From the NCBI GenBank assembly GCA_002725175.2, contig PBQX02000025.1:1-13986 (forward strand): 13,986 nucleotides of DNA, given 5' to 3'. The notes beneath the pieces are model-generated. The model searched no databases. It saw only the letters and a program-made list of their open reading frames with translations, and was not told where the DNA came from. The position numbers and the translations under genes were made by a program. The DNA is from CACKLF01 sp002725175 (lineage in GTDB: Bacteria > Pseudomonadota > Alphaproteobacteria > Rhodobacterales > Rhodobacteraceae). Positions 7,090 through 13,181 of the stretch are shown one piece after another (position 1 is the first letter of the stretch; every line of letters starts with the position of its first letter).

Positions 7090-7850
7090 TGACTGAAAAG
7101 GCTCTTGAGGTTGACAATGTATCAGGTGGTTACGGTGACCTAAAAGTGGTCAAAGAAATCTCTTTAGATGTTTATGAAGNTTCTGCAAACGGTGTTACAG
7201 GCAGAAATGGNGTGGGTAAGACAACTTTCTTGAAATTGATTTGTGGTGCTTTACCTTTGCTTGGTGGTCATGTTCGGCTATCTGGAAGAATAATAAACAG
7301 GTTGCCAAGCCACAGTCTTTTTCAACTTGGTATCTCTTATGCACCACAGGAAAGTATAGTTTTTGATGGTCTGACAGTTCAAGAAAATCTAACACTGCAT
7401 TATTCTTCCTCAAATCTTGATCGGTACACGTATGTTTTCAAAANGTTTCCACGCCTTAAGGACCGTCTTCAGCAAAAAGCTGGAACACTNTCCGGTGGAG
7501 AAAAGAAATTATTATCTTTTTCTCGGGCAGTTTCAGAGCCAACAAAGTTGGTTATTCTAGATGAACCGACTGAAGGAGTGCAATCAGATAATATAATTTT
7601 AATGGCTCAAGTTATTAATGAAGAAAAAGTTAAAGGTAGAAGTTTCTTAATAGTAGATCAAAATATAACTTTCCTTGAGGCATTTTCCGATAGAGTTCAT
7701 CTTTTTGATCATGGGGAACAAACTTATCACACNGATGGGCCTAATTTCAGAAATGATATCGAGAAAAGGATTCTTATTTNAAGGAAATTTAATGAATTTT
7801 TTAAAAAAAACGGATCTATGTTACTCTTATCTAAACAGCAGCTTTGGTAA
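7089..7850 (+). CDS. LivF/UrtE-type ABC transporter ATPase
   Basis: The second ATPase of the importer. The GTG start at 7089 shares one base with the upstream TAG. It has Walker A GRNGVGKTT (the N is the third base of GGN, so Gly), the Q-loop ISYAPQESIVFDGLTVQENL, signature LSGGEKK (CTN gives Leu), Walker B LVILDEPTEGVQ and IVDQNITFLEAFSDRV, where Gln stands in the switch-His place as in LivF/UrtE proteins. GRNGVGKTT and DEPTEGVQ are closest to UrtE. Codon 231 (7779-7781) is TNA. If it is a stop the protein has 230 residues, the usual size of the family; otherwise it continues 22 more residues (about 252) through a Lys-rich tail unlike the family, to TAA at 7850. I think the shorter form is more likely. 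Confidence 0.88.
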   Translation: MTEKALEVDNVSGGYGDLKVVKEISLDVYEXSANGVTGRNXVGKTTFLKLICGALPLLGGHVRLSGRIINRLPSHSLFQLGISYAPQESIVFDGLTVQENLTLHYSSSNLDRYTYVFKXFPRLKDRLQQKAGTXSGGEKKLLSFSRAVSEPTKLVILDEPTEGVQSDNIILMAQVINEEKVKGRSFLIVDQNITFLEAFSDRVHLFDHGEQTYHXDGPNFRNDIEKRILIXRKFNEFFKKNGSMLLLSKQQLW

Positions 7851-7911
7851 ACAAAAAAGTCTGCTTGAAAAAAATGATGTTTTGGAGTTTTGGAATGAGT
7901 TGGGTAGGTAA
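7792..7911 (+). CDS. Possible 39-residue small protein between the ATPase and MOSC genes
   Basis: An ATG at 7792 lies 5 bases after AAGGAA (7781-7786), a good ribosome-binding site, and opens a 39-residue frame ending at TAA 7911: it begins MNFLKKTDLCYSYL and ends EFWNELGR. It would follow directly if the ATPase stops at the TNA codon 7779-7781, and it overlaps the MOSC start (7895) by 17 bases, which could allow coupling. I do not recognise it. It is charged, has no membrane segment, and contains one Cys. It may simply be leader sequence; only the well-placed ribosome-binding site argues for it. Confidence 0.25.
   Translation: MNFLKKTDLCYSYLNSSFGKQKSLLEKNDVLEFWNELGR
7884..7887 (+). promoter_or_regulatory. 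Ribosome-binding site deciding the MOSC start
   Basis: GGAG ends 7 bases before the ATG at 7895. It favours MSWVGKVEGL as the true N-terminus over the longer frame that could open at GTG 7844, whose extra 17 residues are Lys- and Met-rich and do not fit the family. Confidence 0.5.
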
Positions 7912-8362
7912 AGTAGAAGGTTTACATAGGACGCCAAGATCATTTTTGCCAATGAAAAGCTTCCAATCACTTAAATTAATAGCTGGCGTTGGCGTTGAAG
8001 AAGATCGCCACTCTACCGGAGAAGCTTTTCATTCTGATCGGCCAGAAGAGGGTAGACAAATAACTCTTTTTGAAACCGAGACCCTTGAAGCATTATTAAG
8101 AGATAATGGGGTTAAACTGTCTATGGAAGATCACCGACGCAACGTAACCACTAGAAATACGCCCTTAAATCATCTGGTTGGGAAGCGTTTTAAAGTCGGA
8201 AATGCTTTATTACAGGGAATGCGTTTATCTACTCCATGTAATCATATCGAACAAATTACAGGGTTAGATATTTTTTATCTGCTGATGAATAGAGCGGGAT
8301 TAAATTGTAAAATCATAGTGGGTGGCGAGATCTTTGTTAATGACCGGATAGAGCTGGAATAA
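7895..8362 (+). CDS. MOSC-domain protein (molybdenum-cofactor binding), single domain
   Basis: The 155-residue product is a bare MOSC domain. Starting at MSWVGKVEGLHRTPRS, it has GVGVEEDRHS, then GRQITLFETETLEALL, the core DHRRNVTTRNTPLNHLVGKRFKVGNALLQGMRLSTPCNHIEQITG, and a C-terminal VGGEIFVNDRIEL strand. The RRN-(x)n-LVG-x-x-F-x-VG-x-A and PC motifs are those of MOSC proteins; Cys115 is the candidate molybdenum ligand. Characterised members (mARC, YcbX, YiiM, MoCo sulfurase C-domain) bind molybdenum cofactor, and several reduce N-hydroxylated compounds with an electron-donor partner. The adjacent reductase gene, 4 bases downstream, would supply electrons. It lacks the beta-barrel N domain of YcbX/mARC and the C-terminal helical part of YiiM. 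The fold is clear; the substrate is inferred. Confidence 0.88.
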   Translation: MSWVGKVEGLHRTPRSFLPMKSFQSLKLIAGVGVEEDRHSTGEAFHSDRPEEGRQITLFETETLEALLRDNGVKLSMEDHRRNVTTRNTPLNHLVGKRFKVGNALLQGMRLSTPCNHIEQITGLDIFYLLMNRAGLNCKIIVGGEIFVNDRIELE

Positions 8363-8366
8363 AGTT

Positions 8367-9302
8367 ATGAGAAAAATTATCCATAGAGTGACAACGGAAA
8401 TTAAAGAAATAATTTTAGATAATGATATAAAAACCCTAATATTGACCGATCCTGATAACTGGCCTTTGCCACCTTTTTCTGCTGGCTCACATATTGATGT
8501 TTACTTGCCAAGCGGAAAAATTCGCCAATATTCTCTTTGCGGTGATCCGGACATATCGAATGAGTATATAATTTCAGTTAAGGGCGAAAAGGAAGGAAGA
8601 GGTGGGTCACAAGAGGTTCATGAATTGAGAAAGGGAGATATTTTACCTGTTTCGCTACCAAGAAACAATTTTCCTCTTATGCCTGCGCAGAATTATTTGT
8701 TTATAGCTGGAGGGATTGGTGTTACGCCCTTCCTTTCAATGATTCCAGTTCTTGAACGTAGTAATTCACAATGGGAACTTCATATTTGTGCTTCAAATAA
8801 GAACAATATACCTTGCAGTCGTCTCTTAAAATCATACATGGAGGACGAACGGGTTCATTGGCATTTTAGTGAGGAGGGGACTAGAATTTCGATATCACAA
8901 GTAATTAATGAATTAAGTTTGGGTCAGCAACTTTATTGCTGTGGACCTGAAAAGATGCTGATGGAATTTGAAAATTTGAATAGTGAAATTAGTGAAAGAG
9001 TTCACATTGAACATTTTGGTTTTAATAAACCTATAGATGACCCTGCTTATGAGATATATCTAAAAAGATCTGATAAAACTATTTTAGTTCCTCGTGGTGA
9101 AACTATGCTTAATGCTCTTTGGAATGCAGATATTGAAGTTCCAGCTTCCTGTGAAGGGGGCGTTTGTTTAGAATGCAAGACACGTTATTTGGAGGGTGTT
9201 CCGGTTCATCGCGATCTAACGATGAAAATCTCTGATAGGGACAATTATCTGACACCATGTGTGTCAGGCTGTTCCTCGAGTAGATTGGTACTTGATATTT
9301 AG
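8367..9302 (+). CDS. Phthalate-dioxygenase-reductase-type flavin/2Fe-2S oxidoreductase (VanB-like)
   Basis: This 311-residue protein has the order flavin domain, NAD(P) domain, C-terminal 2Fe-2S ferredoxin domain. R53-Q-Y-S56 is the flavin-binding motif, GGIGVTP (115-121) and YCCGPEKML mark the nucleotide domain, and the plant-type cluster ligands are Cys262, Cys267, Cys270 and Cys298 (CEGGVCLEC, then 27 residues to PC). In most relatives the residue after the second Cys is Gly; here it is Leu268. Such reductases pass electrons from NAD(P)H to a terminal enzyme, usually a Rieske oxygenase (as VanB to VanA). No Rieske oxygenase is in the window; instead the gene starts 4 bases after a MOSC gene. 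Fused MOSC plus FAD-binding oxidoreductase proteins are known annotations, which supports MOSC as the partner. The ribosome-binding site is weak, consistent with coupling. Confidence 0.9.
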   Translation: MRKIIHRVTTEIKEIILDNDIKTLILTDPDNWPLPPFSAGSHIDVYLPSGKIRQYSLCGDPDISNEYIISVKGEKEGRGGSQEVHELRKGDILPVSLPRNNFPLMPAQNYLFIAGGIGVTPFLSMIPVLERSNSQWELHICASNKNNIPCSRLLKSYMEDERVHWHFSEEGTRISISQVINELSLGQQLYCCGPEKMLMEFENLNSEISERVHIEHFGFNKPIDDPAYEIYLKRSDKTILVPRGETMLNALWNADIEVPASCEGGVCLECKTRYLEGVPVHRDLTMKISDRDNYLTPCVSGCSSSRLVLDI

Positions 9303-9347
9303 GTTATATTGCTGAAAGCTAAGTAGAGATACTTGGTCGAATGTTGT

Positions 9348-9354
9348 AAAGGAG
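9348..9354 (+). promoter_or_regulatory. Strong ribosome-binding site of the alpha/beta hydrolase
   Basis: AAAGGAG lies 6 bases before the ATG at 9361, the best Shine-Dalgarno match in the window. The 58-base gap before the gene (9303-9360) shows no convincing promoter or terminator, so the hydrolase and amidase are probably in the same transcript but initiated independently. Confidence 0.6.
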
Positions 9355-9360
9355 AGGAAA

Positions 9361-10041
9361 ATGGCAAATTTTGTACTGGTACACGGTTCTTGGGCTGGCG
9401 GTTGGCAGTGGACAACAATTAGGGAGATGCTAGAGGAAAAAGGTCATAGGGTTTTGACTCCAACTTTAACGGGGATGTCCGACAGGCACCACCTTATCTC
9501 AGAAGATGTAGGTCTTGAAACCCACATCGATGATATTGCTAGGCTTATAGAATGGGAGAGGTTAGACGACGTTATTTTAGGAGGGCATAGCTACGGTGGG
9601 ATGGTAATTACTGGAGTAGCAGCAAAGGTAAAGGCTAGATTATCCCATCTCGTTTATTTTGATGCATTTTTGCCGAGGGCTGGTGAATGTGCTTGGGATC
9701 TTTTGCCGTGGCAACCGGAGATTTTTGAGACCCTTAGATTGGAAGACAAACCTTGGCAAGTTAAACCTGTTGACACATTGACATATTTTCCTGAACTAGA
9801 GGGCTATGATATGGATAGATCAACGCCAATGACAATACGTACACATTCAGATCCACTGCCAGAGGCAACAACAGAAATCTCTGGTACTTATATTGAGTGT
9901 ACACAGGAGCCTTCATTTTTTGGAGAAATTGCACAAAGGGCAAAAGCTGACGGCATGAATCATATCCAAATAAAGGCTGGACACTATGTAATACTGACAC
10001 ATGCCGAAGAGATGGTTCAGGTTCTTTCTGACTTAACTTAA
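9361..10041 (+). CDS. Alpha/beta hydrolase (AB_hydrolase_6 / EstC-like)
   Basis: The 226-residue product begins MANFVLVHGSWAGGWQW, the HG oxyanion-hole motif, followed by LTPTLTGMSDRHHL. The nucleophile elbow is GHSYGG with Ser77; VYFDAFLPRAGE follows (Asp101), and AGHYVILTHAEEM supplies the catalytic His208. Length, HGSWxGGWxW and YFDAFLP match the small cytoplasmic esterase-like hydrolases related to EstC and plant methylesterase/hydroxynitrile-lyase proteins. The catalytic acid is not certain: near the usual place the sequence reads YIECTQEP. No signal peptide. It sits between the reductase and the amidase, 24 bases before the latter, and probably hydrolyses an ester, lactone or amide intermediate of the same pathway; the actual substrate is unknown. 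Confidence 0.88.
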   Translation: MANFVLVHGSWAGGWQWTTIREMLEEKGHRVLTPTLTGMSDRHHLISEDVGLETHIDDIARLIEWERLDDVILGGHSYGGMVITGVAAKVKARLSHLVYFDAFLPRAGECAWDLLPWQPEIFETLRLEDKPWQVKPVDTLTYFPELEGYDMDRSTPMTIRTHSDPLPEATTEISGTYIECTQEPSFFGEIAQRAKADGMNHIQIKAGHYVILTHAEEMVQVLSDLT

Positions 10042-10065
10042 ACGATAAATTTTGGGAGATTAATT

Positions 10066-11472
10066 ATGAGTACAGATCTTTGTGAATTAAATTTACATCA
10101 AGTGAAAGAGGCTTACAAAAATGGTAGCTTTTCTTGCAAAGAGTATGTTGACGCTTTAATTAAAAAAAGTGAAACGCATAAGGACCTCAATGCATTAGTA
10201 TCAACTGACTGGGAAACTCTTAGGGTATCAGCAGAAAATATTGATACATCGGGACATTCCGAAAAACAATTATCAGGGGTACCTCTTTGTTTTAAGGCTA
10301 ACATTAATACGGCCCAGTTGCCGACCTGCGCCGCTACGGGCGCCTTGGCAAAGCATGTTTCTACTTCTCCCGCTCCTGTCGCTAAATCATTGTTTGAATC
10401 AGGTGCTCTTCTTGGAGCTACTGGGAATATGCATGAGCTAGCTTTTGGAATAACAAGCAATAATTCTGTAACCGGGCCTGTACGAAATCCTTGGAATAAG
10501 AGTATGATTCCGGGAGGCTCTAGTGGGGGTGTGGCAGCAGCAGTGTCGGCTGGAATGATGCCGGCAGGAATTGGTACGGATACTGGAGCGTCGGTTAGGT
10601 TGCCTGCTTCTTTGTGTGGGTTGGTTGGTTTTAGACCGACAGTCGGGCGTTATTCTGGACAAGGAATTGTTCCAATTAGTCATACACGTGATACTGCGGG
10701 TCCTATCACTCGCTCAGTTCCTGATGCTATATTGCTTGATAGAGTAATGTGCTCAGGAAGTGAGGAGAGTTCTAATACCAGCCTAAAAGGTTTAAGACTT
10801 GGTGTTCCTCGCGAATATTTCTATGATGACTTGGATCCTGATGTAGCAGTAGCCTCAGAGAAAGTGCTTTCATTACTTCAGGCTGAGGGCGTTCATTTGG
10901 TAGAAGAAGACATAAACGGTATTGGAGATATGAATAATGCCGTTAGTTTTCCAATTGCACTTTACGAATTTATTTCTGATTTGCCTAAATATCTAGCAGA
11001 AAATAAACTCAATTTTAGCATGCAAGATATTTGTAATGATATTGGTAGCCCTGACGTCAAAGGCTTATTTGAGTCATTGCTCGGAGAAGGAGCAATGCCT
11101 GAGAGTGTTTATAAAGAAGCGATTGAAAGTGGGCGGCCAAAACTTCAAGAAGCATTCAGAGAATATTTTGCTAATCAAAGTGTTGACGCTATTATTTTTC
11201 CTACTTCTCCCCTAACTGCAAGGCCGATAGGGCAAGATGAAACAGTAGAATTGAATGGAGTACAGCAGCCGACTTTTCCAACTTTTATTCGTAATACTGA
11301 CCCTTCTAGCAATGCTGGAATTCCTGGAATAAGTTTACCCATTTCTATTTCTAGTTCCGGCTTGCCTATAGGAATTGAGCTTGATGCTCCAGTGGGCAGG
11401 GATGATAGATTATTGTCAATTGCACAAGAATTAGAAAAGGTTTTTGAGTTCAGTGCTAGACCACAATTATAG
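10066..11472 (+). CDS. Amidase-signature-family hydrolase (indoleacetamide/mandelamide hydrolase-like)
   Basis: This 468-residue enzyme hydrolyses a carboxamide to an acid and ammonia. The Ser-cisSer-Lys triad is complete: Lys77 in GVPLCFKANINT, cis-Ser152 in PGGSSGG and nucleophile Ser176 in GTDTGASVRLPA. The Lys-to-Ser spacings (75 and 24 residues) are those of fatty acid amide hydrolase, from memory. GASVR replaces the commoner GGSIR. The following GLVGFRPTVGRYSGQGIVPISHTRDTAGPITRSVPD resembles IaaH- and mandelamide-hydrolase-type amidases more than GatA, and no gatB/gatC is nearby, so a catabolic role is favoured. A GGGAG ribosome-binding site precedes the ATG. It is the last gene of the plus-strand operon, which begins with an amide-type binding protein, so its substrate may be the imported amide or its reduced product. 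Confidence 0.92.
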   Translation: MSTDLCELNLHQVKEAYKNGSFSCKEYVDALIKKSETHKDLNALVSTDWETLRVSAENIDTSGHSEKQLSGVPLCFKANINTAQLPTCAATGALAKHVSTSPAPVAKSLFESGALLGATGNMHELAFGITSNNSVTGPVRNPWNKSMIPGGSSGGVAAAVSAGMMPAGIGTDTGASVRLPASLCGLVGFRPTVGRYSGQGIVPISHTRDTAGPITRSVPDAILLDRVMCSGSEESSNTSLKGLRLGVPREYFYDDLDPDVAVASEKVLSLLQAEGVHLVEEDINGIGDMNNAVSFPIALYEFISDLPKYLAENKLNFSMQDICNDIGSPDVKGLFESLLGEGAMPESVYKEAIESGRPKLQEAFREYFANQSVDAIIFPTSPLTARPIGQDETVELNGVQQPTFPTFIRNTDPSSNAGIPGISLPISISSSGLPIGIELDAPVGRDDRLLSIAQELEKVFEFSARPQL

Positions 11473-11578
11473 TAATAGTTAATATTTTTTTTTAGGCTTA
11501 CAGAAAATTCTATTTTCAATTTGTTTTACGAAATACACAGATCCTTTTTTGATAGAGAAAGAATAGTATAAATTTATT

Positions 11579-12226
11579 ATGAATGAATACTTTTCTTTAA
11601 ATCTTATAGAAAAATACTCGATCAGGTTTCAAAAATATGGAGCAACNCCTAAGGGAAGTTTNTGGGTTTCNAAAACACGCCAGGAATTAAGNTTTGAAAT
11701 TATNTTGAGNGAGGTAAAAAAGATTTCTAGAGGGANNCCCATAGAGATTGCAGATATTGGTTGTGGATATGGTGCTTTGGCANACTATTTATCTTTNAGA
11801 AATGATATAAACCTTCTCTCATACGAAGGTTATGATATTTNCCCAAAACTTATAAATGAATGNAANGAAAGAATNAGGTTTGGGTGGGCTAGATTTCAGG
11901 AGGGAATTAGACCAAGGAAAATAATGCCTTTCAGTGTTATGTCTGGCACATATAACNTAGCAGCAACCAANGATGTTTTTGCCTGGGAAAATTATATTTT
12001 TNANTGTCTAAAGAAGTGCTGGAGTAAAACTTCTAAGGCTATGGTTTTTAATTTACAAATTGCGGANAGAGCTAAAGTTTCTGAAAGCAATATTTATTTT
12101 GCTGAGAAGAATAAAATAATAGAAACTTGCGTGGCACTTTTTGGGCCAACNAGAGTCATTTTTGATAAAGATCTTCCNAATGATGCAACATTCTCGGTAA
12201 TAAATCGNAATTTANTTAGTAGCTAA
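11579..12226 (+). CDS. Class I SAM-dependent methyltransferase, highly polymorphic
   Basis: A frame of 215 codons with 23 Ns. The segment IEIADIGCGYGALAXYLS followed after about 10 residues by YEGYDI is the motif I and acidic loop of class I (Rossmann) methyltransferases, which bind S-adenosylmethionine; the rest shows no clear substrate signature. The early SKTRQELFEI-like helix region fits small unassigned methyltransferases. Seventeen of the 23 Ns are at third codon positions by my count, which supports this frame as protein-coding. Codon 11861-11863 is TGN and could be Cys, Trp or a stop. There is no ribosome-binding site before the ATG; TATAAA (11567-11572) ends 6 bases before it, compatible with a leaderless transcript. 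It starts 106 bases after the amidase and is convergent with the next gene, so it may not belong to the operon. Confidence 0.72.
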   Translation: MNEYFSLNLIEKYSIRFQKYGAXPKGSXWVXKTRQELXFEIXLXEVKKISRGXPIEIADIGCGYGALAXYLSXRNDINLLSYEGYDIXPKLINEXXERXRFGWARFQEGIRPRKIMPFSVMSGTYNXAATXDVFAWENYIFXCLKKCWSKTSKAMVFNLQIAXRAKVSESNIYFAEKNKIIETCVALFGPXRVIFDKDLXNDATFSVINXNLXSS

Positions 12227-12277
12227 TGGAATAGTATTTAATTCGTATAATAAATNANCAATGCCGATAAATAATAA

Positions 12278-13042
12278 TTACCAAATAGCTCCCGCATTAA
12301 TCTGTATATCTTCATTTGAAAGCCCAGGACAGGNCTCGCCGCAAGCAAAAGCAATTAGGGAAGCTATTTCTTCAGGTTGAACAAGTCTTCCTTGTGGNTT
12401 TGATGATTTCAAAGCNTTCTTGGCGNTGGACTTGCTAATCTTTCTATTTTTTGAGTGGCGAACGATGGCATTATCCATCATCGGCGTTTCCACCCAGGTT
12501 GGGCTTATGGAGATGCAAGAAATATTGTCAGGAGCACCTTCGATAGCTGTAACCTTGCTTAGAGCTATTAGACCAGCTTTTGAAGCACAGTACCCAGAAT
12601 AGCCGGCCTCTCCAACTCTTCCGGCAGTTGAGGCGATATTTATAATTCTCCCAAATTTCTGTTTAATCATTCCAGGCATGAGAGCTTGCGTCATTAGAAA
12701 TGGTCCTGTTAAATTAATATCAATTTGGTTATGCCAATGAGAGGTATCGCCATCTACAATTTGGGCTTCCTCATAGATCCCGGCTGCATTAATTAAAATT
12801 TCCGCAGATCCAAATTCTTTTTCTATTTGATTGGTAAAACTTGTTACAGATTTTTTATCAGAAACATCTAGTTGATAGAAAACTGCTTTTTCACCTAGGG
12901 AATTTTGAATTGAGGACACTTGCTTAGTATTACATCGACGAGAACCTATGATAACAGTATGACCTATCTGGGTTAATTCTTTTGCCGAGGCTAAACCAAT
13001 TCCAGATAAGCCGCCAGTAATTACAGCTATTCTATTTTTCAT
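12278..13042 (-). CDS. Short-chain dehydrogenase/reductase, 3-hydroxybutyrate-dehydrogenase-like
   Basis: The 254-residue product is a classical SDR. It has the nucleotide motif TGGLSGIG (residues 9-16), NAAG, the NINLTGPF helix, and the catalytic set Ser in IINIASTAG with Tyr-x-x-x-Lys in GYSGYCASKAG; C-terminal ends NAGAIW. The order and SPTWVETPM after the active site resemble 3-hydroxybutyrate dehydrogenase and related 3-oxoacyl/hydroxyacid dehydrogenases. It oxidises or reduces a hydroxyl/keto group with NAD(P). AGGGAAG about 9 bases before the ATG supports the start. Four Ns fall in the last 100 codons. It is convergent with the methyltransferase and follows, 139 bases downstream, the ALDH gene on the same strand; together these could oxidise an alcohol to an acid, but linkage is inferred. 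Confidence 0.9.
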   Translation of the reverse strand: MKNRIAVITGGLSGIGLASAKELTQIGHTVIIGSRRCNTKQVSSIQNSLGEKAVFYQLDVSDKKSVTSFTNQIEKEFGSAEILINAAGIYEEAQIVDGDTSHWHNQIDINLTGPFLMTQALMPGMIKQKFGRIINIASTAGRVGEAGYSGYCASKAGLIALSKVTAIEGAPDNISCISISPTWVETPMMDNAIVRHSKNRKISKSXAKXALKSSXPQGRLVQPEEIASLIAFACGEXCPGLSNEDIQINAGAIW

Positions 13043-13181
13043 TCTGCTAGCTTCCCTAGTTTTTTAGAAGATAATAAGCCAGTCTGCACTCAGTTCTCAC
13101 GAAACTCAAGATGTTAGAGAAGTTCCACACATAAAATTGGCCTAGGATGGTTATATTTTCTTAAACTCTTAAATAAACTAA
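13043..13181. other. Intergenic region between ALDH and SDR genes
   Basis: 139 AT-rich bases with the SDR ribosome-binding site at its low-coordinate end. I see no strong terminator or promoter. A five-pair AGTTT/GAACT-type stem on the minus strand is too weak to call. Confidence 0.4.

Noticed and set aside
3333..7850. A true urea transporter (urtABCDE)
   Set aside because: Motifs are UrtA/D/E-like, but no urease gene is present, two subunits are fused and the operon ends with an amidase; an amide or urea-like substrate is as far as the sequence allows.
10113..10683. Minus-strand and alternative frames inside the amidase gene
   Set aside because: Composition reflects the amidase codons read in the wrong frame; the amidase triad and spacing are complete.
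10066..11472. Amidase as GatA of the tRNA amidotransferase
   Set aside because: No gatB or gatC is adjacent, and the GIVPISHTRDTAGP segment resembles catabolic amidases; the catabolic operon context fits better.
11503..11517. GAAAAT-TCT-ATTTTC hairpin after the amidase gene, possible terminator
   Set aside because: The stem is 6 bp and almost all A/T, and the following bases are not a clean U-run; too weak to call a terminator.
12420..12602. 60-codon plus-strand frame opposite the SDR gene
   Set aside because: The SDR reading has full catalytic motifs; this is a shadow.
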